This document shows positions 1 to 10,193 of a stretch of DNA of 64,000 nucleotides, in pieces. Location of the stretch: assembly GCF_001905005.1 (NCBI RefSeq), contig NZ_LWKZ01000001.1, positions 499,775-563,774 of the forward strand, given 5' to 3'. The first letter of the stretch is position 1. Every line of letters starts with the position of its first letter. The notes under the pieces are model-generated. The model was given only the letters and a program-made list of their open reading frames with translations. It made no database searches and was not told the origin of the DNA. Made by a program: the position numbers and the translations under genes. The stretch is from Streptomyces sp. CB02923. Lineage in GTDB: Bacteria > Actinomycetota > Actinomycetes > Streptomycetales > Streptomycetaceae.

Positions 1-3000
1 GACCGGCGTCGATGGTGAAGGCGAGGTGGCCGCCCTCGTGGGACGTGACGGCCGGGCGGGGCCGGTCGGCGGGGAACGTCACCTGGTCGGGGAGGCCCGT
101 CAGCTGACCGGTCCAGTAGCCCACCTGTTCCGCGTAGACGCTGTCCGGGTCGGCCGCGTCGCCCAGCAGTTGCCGTTGCCACAGGGTGTAGTCCGCGTAC
201 TGCACCGGCAGCTCCGCCCACTGCGGAGCACCGCCCTGGACGCGGGCGCCGTACGCCGCCATGACGTCGCGCGCCAGCGGGCCCATGGACCAGCCGTCCC
301 CCGCGATGTGGTGCATCAGGAGCAGCAGCACGCCGGTGTCGTCGTCGATGTCGTGCAGCCAGGCCCGGAGCGGAACCTCGGCGGCCAGGTCGAAGCCGTA
401 CCGCGCCGCCTCGTCGAGGGCGGCGGGCAGCTCCGCCTCCGTGACCGTACGGCGCTCCCAGCCGAAGTCCGCCTCGGCGGCGTCCAGTACCAGCTGGTAC
501 GGCTCCCCCTCGCGGCTCTCCCGGATGACGGTACGCAGCGACTCGTGCCGCGCCACCACGTCGCCCAGCGCCGCCCGCAGGACGTCCGCGTCGGCACCGC
601 CCGTCAGGCGCAGCACCAGCGGCATGTTGTACGTCGCGGACGGCCCCTCCAGCTTGTGCAGGAACCACAGGCGGCGCTGCGCGAACGACAGCGGCAGCCG
701 CTCGGGGCGCGGCAGCCGCACCAGCGCCGTACGGGCCCGCTCCCCCGCCGCCGCAAGACGGCCGGCCAACGCGGCGACCGTCGGCGCGCCGAAGACATCC
801 TTGATCGGGATCTCGACGTCGAGAGCGCTGCGGATGCGGCTGACGAGGCGGGTGGCGAGCAGGGAGTGCCCGCCGAGGTCGAAGAAACTGTCGTCGATAC
901 CGACCCGGTCCACACCCAGCACCTCGGCGAACAGGGCGCACAGGGTGGCTTCCTGGTCGGTGCGGGGCATGCGGCCACTTGTGGTGGTGACGTATTCGGG
1001 TGCCGGGAGGGCCTTGCGGTCCAGCTTGCCGTTGGGCGTCAGCGGCAGCCGGTCCAGGACCATCACCACCGACGGGACCATGTATTCCGGCAGCCGCTCG
1101 GCGAGACGTGCGCGGGCCGCCTTCACGACGGCGCCGATGCCACGGGCCGCGACGGGGTTGTTGGTCCACGGGCCGCCGGTGGCAGCAGGCACGTAGACGC
1201 CCGACAGTGCCACGTCCTCCGCGTCGGCCGGGAGGATCACCGCGTCGAACAGCGCCACCGACCGCGACGACCAGGTAGGAACAATCCGGAGCCCGTGCTC
1301 ACGGCCCCGCACGATCAGGTCATCCGGATCGATGGCCGTACTGCCGAACTCCTCGGCGTCCAGTCCGTCCAGCGCCCGCTCCGCCGCCACCTCGGCAACC
1401 AGCCGCGCACTGGGAATCCCGGTGACACGCAGCGGCACACCGTCGAAGCGAGCCAGCACCGCGCCCAGATCCAGGTCAGCCGTCCATCCCAGCTGACGCG
1501 CACTGGCTACGTCCACGATCTGTTCGGGGGCCTTGTGCAGCACCACCTCGTAGCGGTGCCGCGTCAGCTCGTTGTGGTACGCACCCGGCTTGAGGCGGAT
1601 GTCCAGCGCGCCGACCCGGTCGTCGTCCGCCGCCAGCTCCGCGAAGAACTCCGGCGCCGTGACCAGCTCCTTCTCCAGCAGCACCGCCCGGTCCACCACG
1701 GCCCGTGCGGATGCGCTCCGGCCGGAGTGGACAGCCGCGTGCAGCGCCCGCAGCGAACCGGCGTGCCGCACATCACCGATCACCAGACGGCCGCCGGGAG
1801 CCAGGAGGTCGAGCAGTTGTCCGACGACCGTGGCCAGGTAAGCCCCGTCCGGGAAGTACTGCACCACCGAGTTGATCAGTACGGTGTCGAAATGACCGGA
1901 CGGCAGACCGTCCACGTCATCCGCCGCCTGGGCGCACAACCGCACCCGATCGCTCAGCCCCGCCTCCGCCACCTGCACCGACAGCCGCTCGATCACCGCA
2001 CCGGACAGGTCCGTACCCCAGTACTCGTCGACATCGCGAGCCAGGTGCGCCATCAGCAGACCGGCACCCACACCGACCTCCAGCACCCGCGCACCACCAA
2101 AGCCCCGCACCCGCTCCACGACCGCATCGCGCCACGCGCGCATCTCCCCCAGCGGGATCGGCTCCCCCGTATACGAGCTGTCCCAGCCCGCGAAGTCCTC
2201 ACCAAAACCGAGGCCCTTGGCACCCGTCTCGGCATACACCGAGTCGTAGATCTCCCGCCACTCCTCCACCTGCGCGTCCCCGTCGGCCTCCGCCCCGGCG
2301 CGCATCGCCGCGTCGAGGTCCGGCACCACGTACGCGGCCAGCCGCTGGTCGCCGGGCGTGTCCTCGCGCGCGATGACCACGGCCTGCCGTACGCCCTCCG
2401 AGGCCGTCAGCGCAAACTCGATCTCGCCGGGCTCGATGCGGAAGCCCCGGACCTTGACCTGTTCGTCAGCCCGGCCCGCGTACTCCAGCTGCCCGTCCGC
2501 GCGCCAGCGCGCCAGGTCGCCCGTCCGGTACATCCGCACGCCCGCCTCGAACGGCGACGCCACGAAACGCTCCGCCGTCAGCCCCGGCCGGTTCGCGTAA
2601 CCACGCGCCAGACCCGCGCCCGACGCGTACAGCTCACCCACCACACCCACCGGCACCGGACGCAACTCCGCATCCAGCACGTACGCCTTGGTGTTGGTCA
2701 CCGGACGGCCGATCGGCGCGACCAACTCGTCTGTCGTGGCGCTCATCGAGACGCACACCGTCGACTCCGTCGGCCCGTACGCGTTGACGACCACCCGGCC
2801 GCCCACCGACCACCGGGCCACCAGCTCCGGCGGCACCGCCTCCCCCGCCAGCGCCACCGCCTTTAGCCCCGACAGCCCGGACTCCGCACCCGACGGCAAC
2901 GCCCCCAGCACCGACGGCGGCAGCGTGACGTGAGAAATCCGCTGCTGCTCCAGGACCGCGTACAGGGCCTCACCGACCAGACGGCCCTCCTCCGGCACCA

Positions 3001-4981
3001 CCAGCGCGGCACCCGACGAGAACGCCATCACCAGCTCCCACCAGGCCGCATCAAAACTGGGCGACGCGAACTGAAGCACCCGACTGTCAGCCGTCACCCC
3101 CAGCCGCTCGGCCTGCGCGTGCGCCAGGCTCGCCACACCCCGGTGGGAGACCACGACGCCCTTGGGGCGCCCTGTGGAGCCGGAGGTGTAGATGACATAG
3201 GCCGGGTGGTCGAGCTCCACCGCACCCGGCGGGGCCGTGTCGGGGAACCCGGACAGGTCCCGGCTCAGCGCCGCCTCGTCCAGCACCAGCACCGGAGCCG
3301 CGTCACCGAGGATGAACTCCCGGCGCTCCTGCGGGTACTCGGGGTCGACAGGTACGTACGCGCCACCGGCCTTCAGTACGCCAAGGACGGCCACCACCAT
3401 CTCCACCGACCGCGGCAACACCACCCCCACCAGCGACTCCGGACCCACACCCTGCCCCCGCAGCCAGTGCGCCAGCCGGTTCGCCCGCGCGTCCAGCTCC
3501 CCGTACGACAGCGACTCGCCACCGCGAACAATCGCACTAGCGTCCGCGTCCCGGCGCACATGGGCGGCGAACAGCCCGGCGAGCGTGGCGGCCGGTACCC
3601 CGACGGCCGTCCGGTTCCACTCCGCCACCACCTGGTCCCGCTCGGCACCCGACAGCAGCTCGACCTCACCGATCCGCACCGACGGGTCGGCCGTCACCTG
3701 CTCCAGTACCCGGACCCAGCGGGCCAGCAGACCCTCGACCGTGGCGCGGTCGAACAGCTCGGTCGCGTACTCGACGACGGTCTCGATGCCCGTCGGGCCG
3801 TGCGCGGCGTCGTGGCCCTCGGTGAGGGAGATGAGCATGTCGAAGCGGGAGGTCCCGGCGCTCACCACGTCGGCCTGCACCTGGAGGCCGGGCAGCTGGA
3901 AGTCCTCGCTCGGCGCGTTCTGGAGGACCAGGGCGACCTGGAAGAGGGGGTGGTGGGCGGTGGAGCGCCGCGGGTTGAGGCGTTCCACCAGGTGCTCGAA
4001 CGGTACGTCCTGGTGCTCGTACGCGGCGAGGCTCGTCCGCCGTACGCGGCCGAGCAGCTCCTCGAACGCCGGGTCGCCGGAGGTGTCCGTCCGCAGCACG
4101 AACGTGTTGACGAAGAAGCCGATGAGGTCGTCCAGGCCCTCGTCGGTGCGGCCGGCCACGCCGCTGCCCAGGGGAATGTCGTGGCCGCCGCCGAGGCGGG
4201 TGAGCAGCGCGGCCATCGCGGCCTGGAGCACCATGAAGACGGTCGTGTTCGACTGCCGGGCCAGCTCCACCAGCCGCCGGTGCAGGGCGGGGTCCAGGTC
4301 GAAGGTGAGGCGCTCGCCTTCGTAGGAGGCCACCGCGGGCCGCGGGCGGTCGGTGGGGAAGCTCACCAGGTCGGGCAGGCCGCCCAACTGGTCGCGCCAG
4401 TAAGCGACCTGTCGCGCGAAGACGCTGTCCGGGTCGGCCTCGTCGCCGAGCAGTTCACGCTGCCACAGGGTGTAGTCCACGTACTGCACCGGCAGTTCGG
4501 GCCAGTCCGGGTCGCGCTGCTCGGTCCGTGCGGTGTACGCCTCGACGACGTCGCGGGCGAGCGGCCCCATGGACCAGCCGTCGCCCGCGATGTGATGGAT
4601 CAACAGCAGCAGGACGTGGTCCTGCGGGCCGGTCTCGTACAGCCACAGGCGGACCGGGACCTCGGTGGCCAGGTCGAAGTGGTGCCGGGCCGCCCGTTCC
4701 AGCGCCGCCCGGAGCCCCGCCTCCGGTATCTGCCGGTGCTCCCAGCCGAAGTCCGCTGCTGCCGCGTCCAGCACCACCTGCCGCGGCTCGCCGTCCACCT
4801 CGGGGAAGACCGTACGCAGCGTCTCGTGCCGGGCCATCACGTCGCGCAGCGCGGACCGCAGGGACTCGCCGTCCACCGCACCCTTCAGCCGCAGCGTCAG
4901 CGGCATGTTGTACGTCGCCGACGGGCCCTCCAGCTGGTGCAGGAACCACAGCCGGCGCTGCGCAAAGGACAACGGGATCAT
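1..4981 (-). CDS. Nonribosomal peptide synthetase, C-A-(N-MT)-T-C..., 3' end beyond the window
   Basis: The first 1660 codons are visible. Domain order: condensation (HHIAGDG near residue 130), adenylation (core [11 protein letters not shown] near 595), an N-methyltransferase inserted after A8 ([11 protein letters not shown], then SAM motif [10 protein letters not shown] near 960), A10 ([11 protein letters not shown]), carrier domain (LGGHSLL near 1370) and a second condensation domain (second HHIAGDG near 1555) cut by the window edge. Reading the ten specificity positions by eye against GrsA gives D-A-W-T-A-A-A-V-C-K, closest to phenylalanine codes, so an N-methylated aromatic residue is inferred. 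The ATG is preceded by GGAAGAAGG. The protein begins directly with a C domain, so it should accept an upstream acyl or peptidyl chain; no loading module is visible here. It is divergent from the P450 at 6189. Confidence 0.95.
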   Translation of the reverse strand, partial: MIPLSFAQRRLWFLHQLEGPSATYNMPLTLRLKGAVDGESLRSALRDVMARHETLRTVFPEVDGEPRQVVLDAAAADFGWEHRQIPEAGLRAALERAARHHFDLATEVPVRLWLYETGPQDHVLLLLIHHIAGDGWSMGPLARDVVEAYTARTEQRDPDWPELPVQYVDYTLWQRELLGDEADPDSVFARQVAYWRDQLGGLPDLVSFPTDRPRPAVASYEGERLTFDLDPALHRRLVELARQSNTTVFMVLQAAMAALLTRLGGGHDIPLGSGVAGRTDEGLDDLIGFFVNTFVLRTDTSGDPAFEELLGRVRRTSLAAYEHQDVPFEHLVERLNPRRSTAHHPLFQVALVLQNAPSEDFQLPGLQVQADVVSAGTSRFDMLISLTEGHDAAHGPTGIETVVEYATELFDRATVEGLLARWVRVLEQVTADPSVRIGEVELLSGAERDQVVAEWNRTAVGVPAATLAGLFAAHVRRDADASAIVRGGESLSYGELDARANRLAHWLRGQGVGPESLVGVVLPRSVEMVVAVLGVLKAGGAYVPVDPEYPQERREFILGDAAPVLVLDEAALSRDLSGFPDTAPPGAVELDHPAYVIYTSGSTGRPKGVVVSHRGVASLAHAQAERLGVTADSRVLQFASPSFDAAWWELVMAFSSGAALVVPEEGRLVGEALYAVLEQQRISHVTLPPSVLGALPSGAESGLSGLKAVALAGEAVPPELVARWSVGGRVVVNAYGPTESTVCVSMSATTDELVAPIGRPVTNTKAYVLDAELRPVPVGVVGELYASGAGLARGYANRPGLTAERFVASPFEAGVRMYRTGDLARWRADGQLEYAGRADEQVKVRGFRIEPGEIEFALTASEGVRQAVVIAREDTPGDQRLAAYVVPDLDAAMRAGAEADGDAQVEEWREIYDSVYAETGAKGLGFGEDFAGWDSSYTGEPIPLGEMRAWRDAVVERVRGFGGARVLEVGVGAGLLMAHLARDVDEYWGTDLSGAVIERLSVQVAEAGLSDRVRLCAQAADDVDGLPSGHFDTVLINSVVQYFPDGAYLATVVGQLLDLLAPGGRLVIGDVRHAGSLRALHAAVHSGRSASARAVVDRAVLLEKELVTAPEFFAELAADDDRVGALDIRLKPGAYHNELTRHRYEVVLHKAPEQIVDVASARQLGWTADLDLGAVLARFDGVPLRVTGIPSARLVAEVAAERALDGLDAEEFGSTAIDPDDLIVRGREHGLRIVPTWSSRSVALFDAVILPADAEDVALSGVYVPAATGGPWTNNPVAARGIGAVVKAARARLAERLPEYMVPSVVMVLDRLPLTPNGKLDRKALPAPEYVTTTSGRMPRTDQEATLCALFAEVLGVDRVGIDDSFFDLGGHSLLATRLVSRIRSALDVEIPIKDVFGAPTVAALAGRLAAAGERARTALVRLPRPERLPLSFAQRRLWFLHKLEGPSATYNMPLVLRLTGGADADVLRAALGDVVARHESLRTVIRESREGEPYQLVLDAAEADFGWERRTVTEAELPAALDEAARYGFDLAAEVPLRAWLHDIDDDTGVLLLLMHHIAGDGWSMGPLARDVMAAYGARVQGGAPQWAELPVQYADYTLWQRQLLGDAADPDSVYAEQVGYWTGQLTGLPDQVTFPADRPRPAVTSHEGGHLAFTIDAG

Positions 4982-6188
4982 GAGCTGGTTCCTTCTTCCT
5001 GCCCCGCACAGGGCAATGCGGCACTGGTCGGTCGTCGGCCGGGTGGGATGAGCAGCGTCGGAGGGACGGCGTCGGGGAATGGGGCGAGGACGGCGTCGGG
5101 GGGCGGCGCCCGGCGCGCGGCATGGCGGACGCACCGCGCACGGCGGCCCGGAGGCAGGACGGTGACGCCCGGCGAAAAGGCGGCGCCGAGTGGGAGAGAA
5201 CGGAAAGAGAGCCGGAGGCGGTCAGCGACGGTGCCGGGCCCGCCCCACAGGGAGAAGTCCGGTGATTTCCGGTGCTTTCCGCTCCGGTGGTCGGTCCGGA
5301 CGGGAAATCGGCGGGGAAAGGGACAGGAATCCGGCCGGGCCGGGTTCTGATGCCGTGTTCTCACACACCCGGGACGAAGGTCAAGGGTGAACAGATTTTC
5401 CCCTGGGCACCCTGCCGGTCACCCGTTCGGCGAACTGCCGTGCCGGGCGTGGTCGTTACCGTTGACGCAGGGAATTGCCGAGGTCCGCAGCCGGTGCGCG
5501 GTCCGTCACGGTTCCGTGGGACGGCGCTCCGGTGGAGCCGTTCGGGAAATCAGGGCGATGGCAGTGGGTACGGCCGGACGGAAACCTCGCGCCACACTGC
5601 CGCGACCTCATGGGCGTGGCCGGGCCACGGTCTCGCTCGTACGCCTTGTGGCATGGATACACAACCCCCGAAAGTGCACACCATCCGGACCCGCTCCGGG
5701 CCCATCGATCAAGCCATCGCGAGTTAATCAGCAGTCCTGCGAAAGCGTCAAGGCGATGCCTCCGCCGCCCCGGCGGCCGTCGAACTGGTCCGCCGCGTCG
5801 CGGATATGCGCTGGTCAGACCGGCAGCCCCGGCACCGCGCGCCCCCGGCCGACCTTCGCCCTGGGCAACCTCCGCCGGGCTCCGGCCCGGTGGCGATGCC
5901 GGGCGCCCTGGCCGAAACGGACCCGAACCGGAACGCGGTCTTCGCTTTCCGGCTGCCGTCGGCCGCGCGGCGGAAATCGCCCCTGGACACCGGGCACGAC
6001 CTCCTCCGATACACGCCGAGTTGCTACTGTGAAAATGCGGAGCGGCCGCATGGGCGACTCCGGCCACAGGGCGACCGGGGGACCATGGCCGGCTGCCGGC
6101 GGACGAACGCCGGGGCCGCAGATTCGAAAGCGGCGATCACGGCGACACCGCCGGCGCCTGCCAAGGAGCCTAAGGAGCAGTTGAATCC
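4982..6188. other. 1.2 kb non-coding divergent region between the NRPS and P450
   Basis: No open frame here has recognisable protein features; the frames present are Arg/Pro/Gly-rich translations typical of non-coding high-GC DNA. Composition becomes less GC-rich around 5640-5750. It must carry the NRPS promoter and the promoter of the P450, whose ribosome-binding site (AAGGAG, twice) lies just before 6189. No clear operator palindrome was seen. Confidence 0.6.
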
Positions 6189-7421
6189 ATGCCCAGCCGC
6201 ATCATGCTGAGTCCGGGTGACATAGCGACACTCGACCTGACGGACCCGCGCACCCACGCCGAGTACGACCTGAGCGAGGTCTGGCGCCATCTGCGGAAAA
6301 CACAGCCGTTCTACTGGCACCCCTCCGTCGGCGGGTCCCCCGGTTTCTGGGTCGTTTCCCGGCACGCGGACGTATCCGAAATCTACCGCGACAACAAACG
6401 GTTCACGTCGGAGAAGGGAAATGTTCTCACCACGCTGCTCATGGGCGGGGATTCCGCCGCGGGCATGATGGCCGCCGTGACGGACGGGCCGCGGCACTCC
6501 GACATCCGCAAGATCCTGCTCAAGGCGTTCTCGCCGCGCGCACTGGAAGGCGTGGTGGACAACATCCGGCAGTCCACCCGCGCGCTGCTCCTCGACGCGG
6601 TCGCCCGCGAGGAGTGCGACTTCGCCCGCGACGTGGCGGCGGACATCCCCCTCACCGCGATCTGCGACCTGATGGGCGTACCGGCGGCGGACCGCGCGAA
6701 GGTGCTGGAGCTGACCGCGACGGCCCTCGGCAACGACGGCGCCGCCCAGTCGCCCGCCGCCGCGTGGCAGGCGCGCAACGACATCCTCGCGTACTTCGGC
6801 ACCCTGGCCGAGGAACGGCGCGGGAACCCGGGCGACGACGCGGTCAGCGTGCTGGCCACCGGCACCATCGAGGGCCGGCCGCTGACCATGGACGAGATCG
6901 TGGTCAACTGCTACAGCCTGATCATCGGTGGTGACGAGACCAGCCGGATGTCGATGACCGGCGGGGTGCTCGCCCTCGTCGAACACCCCGCGCAGTGGCA
7001 GGCGCTGAAGAGCGGCGAGGCGGACATCGCCACCGCCGTCGACGAGATCCTGCGGTGGACGACGCCCGCGCTGCACTTCGGCCGTACGGCGCTGGAGGAC
7101 GTCCCGGTCGGCGAGCAGGGCCAGGTGATCAAGGCGGGGGACATCGTCACGCTGTGGAACGACTCGGCCAACATGGACGAGGAGGTCTTCGAGGCCCCGG
7201 AGCGTTTCCTGCTCGGCCGCACCCCCAACAAGCACCTGTCCTTCGGCTACGGCCCGCACTTCTGCCTCGGCGCCTACCTGGGCCGGGCGGAGATCGCCGC
7301 GATGCTGACCGGGCTGCGCGAGGTCGTCGCCTCGGTGGAACTGCGCGGGGACACCCGCCGCAACTACTCCAACCTGCTGAGCGGCGTCACCAGCCTCCCG
7401 GTCGCACTGCGGGCGGAGTGA
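6189..7421 (+). CDS. Cytochrome P450, probable NRPS tailoring oxidase
   Basis: The 410-residue bacterial class I P450 has an I-helix oxygen-binding motif GGDETSR (247-253), an ExxR motif EILR (286-289) and a heme-binding loop FGYGPHFCLG (352-361) with Cys359 as thiolate ligand. The region before the heme loop reads WNDSANMDEEVF, where many P450s have an ANRD motif. The GYGPHFCLG loop resembles P450s that act on carrier-protein-bound amino acids, but this is only a resemblance. An AAGGAGCCTAAGGAG stretch precedes the ATG. The gene is divergent from the NRPS, which suggests hydroxylation or cross-linking of its product. It needs ferredoxin and reductase partners, which are not in this window. 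Confidence 0.9.
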   Translation: MPSRIMLSPGDIATLDLTDPRTHAEYDLSEVWRHLRKTQPFYWHPSVGGSPGFWVVSRHADVSEIYRDNKRFTSEKGNVLTTLLMGGDSAAGMMAAVTDGPRHSDIRKILLKAFSPRALEGVVDNIRQSTRALLLDAVAREECDFARDVAADIPLTAICDLMGVPAADRAKVLELTATALGNDGAAQSPAAAWQARNDILAYFGTLAEERRGNPGDDAVSVLATGTIEGRPLTMDEIVVNCYSLIIGGDETSRMSMTGGVLALVEHPAQWQALKSGEADIATAVDEILRWTTPALHFGRTALEDVPVGEQGQVIKAGDIVTLWNDSANMDEEVFEAPERFLLGRTPNKHLSFGYGPHFCLGAYLGRAEIAAMLTGLREVVASVELRGDTRRNYSNLLSGVTSLPVALRAE

Positions 7422-7427
7422 GGCGGC

Positions 7428-7472
7428 GCCGGGCCCGGACGTACGGCGGCGTGCGTCACGGCCGGGCCCGGC
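7428..7472. terminator. Inverted repeat between convergent P450 and lipoprotein genes
   Basis: GCCGGGCCCGG at 7428-7438 pairs perfectly with CCGGGCCCGGC at 7462-7472 across a 23-base loop. It lies just after the P450 stop, and its right arm covers the last codons of the convergent lipoprotein gene. It probably terminates both transcripts. Confidence 0.5.
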
Positions 7473-8418
7473 GGATCTCCTCACGGTGCGGTGTCATCGC
7501 GCGGAGCCCCGCATCCCACGCGTACACCGAGCGGTTCTCGTAGCCGGGCAGCCCGGCGGGCTCGCGCACGATGACCTCACGCCCCGCCACCCCGACGGAC
7601 AGCGGGCGCACATGGGTGGACAGGATGCGGACGAGGACGCCGTGGTCGAGGGTGTATGCGCGGAGGCCCAGGAGTGCTTCGTCCGGCGTGTCCGCCCGTG
7701 CGCCGTCGCCGGAGCCGGCCGGGGAGCCGTTCCCGGCCGCTGAGCCGTTCCCGTCGCCATCGTTTCCGGGGCGGCCGTTCCCGGAGGCGGCGTTCCCATG
7801 GCCGCCGTCGCCGGGGCCGCCGTCGCCGGGGCCGTCCTCGAAGCCGATGATCATTTCGTCCTTGCCGTTGCCGGTCAGGTCGTGGAAGCGGGGCTCGCGC
7901 AGCGGGCAGCCCGGCGCGCCGATCCGCGTGCACGCCGCGATCCGGCGGGCGGTGTCCTCGTACATCCCGTCCACGCCCGTGACCGCACCCGGGTGCGCGG
8001 CGACCTCGGCCTGGACGACGGCCAGCGCCGAGAAGGCGCGGATGTCGCCGCCGGGCACCTCGGGCATGCCGGGCACCCGGTCCGGCGGCACCGGAGCGGG
8101 TTCGCCCGTGGAACGCCCGGGTGCCGGACGGTCCGGCCACACGCGGACCGGGGCCGAGGCGGCGGCCGCCGGGCCCGCGGCACGGGCTTCGCCCGGGGCG
8201 CCGCAGCCGCAGAGCAGCAGCGCCAGACCGGCGGCCGGCGCGGCGGCGGGCAGCAGGTACCGCGGGCGCCACGGCCGGGACCGGCCCGCCCACCCGGACC
8301 GCCCGGACGGGGAGGGGGCACGGGGCACCTCACCGGGGCGGGGCGCTTCGCCGGGGCGGGTCACCTCACCGGGGCGGGTCACTTCACCGGGGCGGTTCAC
8401 TTCACCGGCGCGGGTCAC
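7456..8418 (-). CDS. Secreted lipoprotein with FG-GAP-like motif, sortase neighbour
   Basis: The 320-residue protein has a basic N-terminal region, then a hydrophobic segment ending LALLLCGCGA (near residue 70) that fits a loose lipobox. The mature part contains FHDLTGNGKDEMIIGFED, an FG-GAP/VCBS-like calcium-loop motif, then a roughly 45-residue Gly/Asn/Asp-rich insert, then a conserved-looking C-terminal half. Its start overlaps the sortase stop by 4 bases (ATGA), so the two are probably translationally coupled. The first 35 residues are RPGEV-type repeats encoded by an 18-bp DNA repeat, so the true start may lie further in. Function is unknown; a cell-surface role is inferred from the signal sequence and neighbours. 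Confidence 0.7.
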   Translation of the reverse strand: MTRAGEVNRPGEVTRPGEVTRPGEAPRPGEVPRAPSPSGRSGWAGRSRPWRPRYLLPAAAPAAGLALLLCGCGAPGEARAAGPAAAASAPVRVWPDRPAPGRSTGEPAPVPPDRVPGMPEVPGGDIRAFSALAVVQAEVAAHPGAVTGVDGMYEDTARRIAACTRIGAPGCPLREPRFHDLTGNGKDEMIIGFEDGPGDGGPGDGGHGNAASGNGRPGNDGDGNGSAAGNGSPAGSGDGARADTPDEALLGLRAYTLDHGVLVRILSTHVRPLSVGVAGREVIVREPAGLPGYENRSVYAWDAGLRAMTPHREEIRRARP

Positions 8419-8425
8419 TTCACCA
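8318..8425. repeat. 18-bp direct repeats at the sortase-lipoprotein junction
   Basis: Imperfect tandem copies of an 18-bp unit (plus-strand form TCACCGGGGCGGGTCACT) run through the 5' end of the lipoprotein gene and reach the last codons of the sortase. They encode a repeated Arg-Pro-Gly-Glu-Val-Thr pattern. Because the unit is a multiple of three, copy number changes would keep the frame. Confidence 0.7.
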
Positions 8426-9062
8426 GGTCCGCGTAGAAGACGATGTTGTCCGAGCGGTGGCCGTCCACGATCGGGCCGCCGCAGGTGAGCAGGCGCAGCT
8501 CGGGACGGTCGGTGTCGCCGTACACCCGGTCCGTCGGGAAGTGCTCCTTGCCGACCTGCTGGACCTCGCGGATCTTGAAGGTGGCGGTGGTGCCGTCCGC
8601 GCGGCCGACCTTGATGACGTCGCCGGTCTTCATCCTGGCGACGTTCTTCATCAGCGCCGGGCCCCGGGCCGTGTCGTAGTGCGCGACGAGGACGGCCGGC
8701 CCCTTCTCCCCCGGGGTGACGCCCTTGGTGAACCAGCCCGCCCGGTCCGCCCGGTCCACGGGAGGTACGTCCAGTTCACCGTCGCCGGTGAGCCCGAGCG
8801 GGAGGACCGGGCGGCTGTCGACCCCGGCCGACGGGATCTGCAGACGGGTGGGCTCGGACCGCTTCATCGGCGCGGCGGCCGGTCCGGTCCGGCCGGCGGC
8901 GGCGCTGTCCATCCGTACGTCCGGGCCGGGGCCGGGGCCGCCGCCGCAGGCGGTCAGGGCCCCGCTGACGGCGAGCGCGAGGACGCTCAGTGCGGCGGTG
9001 CGTCCGGTGCGTCCGTTGCGTCCAATGCGGCGGCCGTGTCGGTTCGTGGTGGGCGGGGTCAC
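8415..9062 (-). CDS. Class E/F-like sortase transpeptidase
   Basis: About 215 residues. Start GTG at 9062 is chosen because CAGGAG lies 6 bases upstream; the longer frame to 9290 is low-complexity. A hydrophobic N-terminal segment (SVLALAVSGALTACGG) serves as membrane anchor or lipobox. Catalytic residues are visible: His in VAHYDT, Cys in LRLLTCGG and Arg in GHRSDNIVFYADL, the His-Cys-Arg triad of sortases. It would act at the outer membrane face to process or anchor surface proteins. It lies 100 bp downstream of the surface protein at 9163-9858 and overlaps the lipoprotein downstream by 4 bases. Confidence 0.9.
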   Translation of the reverse strand: MTPPTTNRHGRRIGRNGRTGRTAALSVLALAVSGALTACGGGPGPGPDVRMDSAAAGRTGPAAAPMKRSEPTRLQIPSAGVDSRPVLPLGLTGDGELDVPPVDRADRAGWFTKGVTPGEKGPAVLVAHYDTARGPALMKNVARMKTGDVIKVGRADGTTATFKIREVQQVGKEHFPTDRVYGDTDRPELRLLTCGGPIVDGHRSDNIVFYADLVK

Positions 9063-9162
9063 GGTGGCTCCTGGTGCGTACGGGGGCAGCGGTGGGGCTG
9101 CGGGGCGGGGCGGCGCCGCTCCGGTGAGGGGGAGCGGCCCGCCCCCGGGGCGGCGCCGCGGC

Positions 9163-9858
9163 TCAGGCGCCCTCGCCGGACTTGCGGCGGTGCAGCAGCG
9201 CGAAGCCGAGGCCCCCGGCGGCCGCCGCGGCCCCGCCGCCGGCGAGCAGCACGGCCGGGGTGTCCGGCGCCTCGCTGACACCCTCCGCACCGGCCTTCAC
9301 ACCGCCCTTGGGAGTGACCTGGGTCTGCCGGCCGCCCTGCTGGGCGTGCTTCTTCCCCTCCTCGCGCTTCCCGTTCTCCTTTCCGCCCTTCTCCTTTTCA
9401 CCGTTCTTCTTGTCGCTCTTCTTGTCGTTCTTCTTGTCACCGTCCTGGACCCACGAAGTCATGGAGCCGTCGGACCGCAGAACGAAGTGCGCGCCATTGT
9501 GCTGCCCGCGAGCGGGCTTGCCGTCCTTGGTCTCCAGCGTGTCCATCGCGACGAGCTTGCCGGTGGCCGGGTCCTTGGCGAACATGTCGGCCCGGAAATG
9601 GTGCGGGCCCACTTTGTAGATCTTGGCGGTGAACCCGCCGGACAGGCGCTGCGTACCGATCAGCTCTTCCGAAGGCTTCTCCGTCGAAGGCTTCTCAGTG
9701 GACTTCTCCGTGGACTTCTCTGCGGAATTCTCCGACGACCTGCCGGTCGGCTGCGGGCTGTCGGCGAAGGCGGCAGCGGCGGGCAGCAGCAGCGCGGAGC
9801 CGGTGACGGCCGCGACGGCGGCGCTACGGACGAGGGTGCGGCGGCGGGTGAGGGCCAT
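9163..9858 (-). CDS. Secreted, C-terminally membrane-anchored surface protein
   Basis: 231 residues from ATG at 9858, which has AAAGGAA upstream. A Sec signal peptide (VRSAAVAAVTGSALLLPAAA, cleavage after AFA) is followed by a Ser/Glu/Lys-rich spacer, a compact domain (around TQRLSGGFTAKIYKVGPHHF), a long Lys/Asp/Glu/Gly-rich linker and a C-terminal hydrophobic anchor ending LLHRRKSGEGA. No LPXTG or LAXTG is present. TPKGGVKAGAEG, just before the anchor, is the only candidate processing motif. It is the first gene of a three-gene unit with sortase and lipoprotein, so it is the likely sortase substrate. Function unknown. Confidence 0.8.
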   Translation of the reverse strand: MALTRRRTLVRSAAVAAVTGSALLLPAAAAFADSPQPTGRSSENSAEKSTEKSTEKPSTEKPSEELIGTQRLSGGFTAKIYKVGPHHFRADMFAKDPATGKLVAMDTLETKDGKPARGQHNGAHFVLRSDGSMTSWVQDGDKKNDKKSDKKNGEKEKGGKENGKREEGKKHAQQGGRQTQVTPKGGVKAGAEGVSEAPDTPAVLLAGGGAAAAAGGLGFALLHRRKSGEGA

Positions 9859-9921
9859 CAGGAGTTCCTTTGCGGTTTTCCGGAGTGGGGATCGCTGTCC
9901 GCCCGGTGCGGCGGCGACACC

Positions 9922-9937
9922 GATGAAGCTATTCATC
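9922..9937. promoter_or_regulatory. Palindrome upstream of the surface-protein gene
   Basis: GATGAAGCTATTCATC has perfect 6-bp arms around GCTA. It lies 64 bases before the ATG of the surface-protein/sortase unit, where an operator or 5'-leader hairpin would be placed. The rest of 9859-10193 holds no gene. Confidence 0.4.
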
Positions 9938-10070
9938 CCGCATCACGAAATTTCTCCGGACAGGTAACAGCCTGCCGAAGATGAAGGTACGGGAACGCAA
10001 CTCCCGCACACTCCGGGACTTTGGTCCCGGAAGAATTCTGCACGCCTCGTCCATAAGGAGGAAAGGAAAC

Positions 10071-10106
10071 GACCGGACACTCGGCCTTTCGGCCAGGTGC
10101 CCGGTC
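10071..10106 (-). terminator. Hairpin downstream of the second P450
   Basis: GACCGG-CAC-GGCC arms (10071-10086 and 10091-10106) pair with few mismatches around TTTC. The hairpin begins about 90 bases past the P450 stop and lies in the gap before the divergent-side surface-protein promoter. Confidence 0.65.
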
Positions 10107-10193
10107 GTCGAAAAGGAATCGATTCCTCGGCCCTTCCGGCAGAACGGCCGCATTCCGCCCCGCCGCCGGGAGCGGGGGCGGGAGGAATCCGGC

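Noticed and set aside
26..2866. 946-codon plus-strand frame opposite the NRPS
   Set aside because: The NRPS motifs on the minus strand are continuous through this region; the plus frame is His/Arg/Pro-rich with no domain.
5387..6184. 265-codon plus-strand frame before the first P450
   Set aside because: Arg/Pro/Ser-rich with no domain, no ribosome-binding site and overlapped by several equal frames; treated as non-coding.
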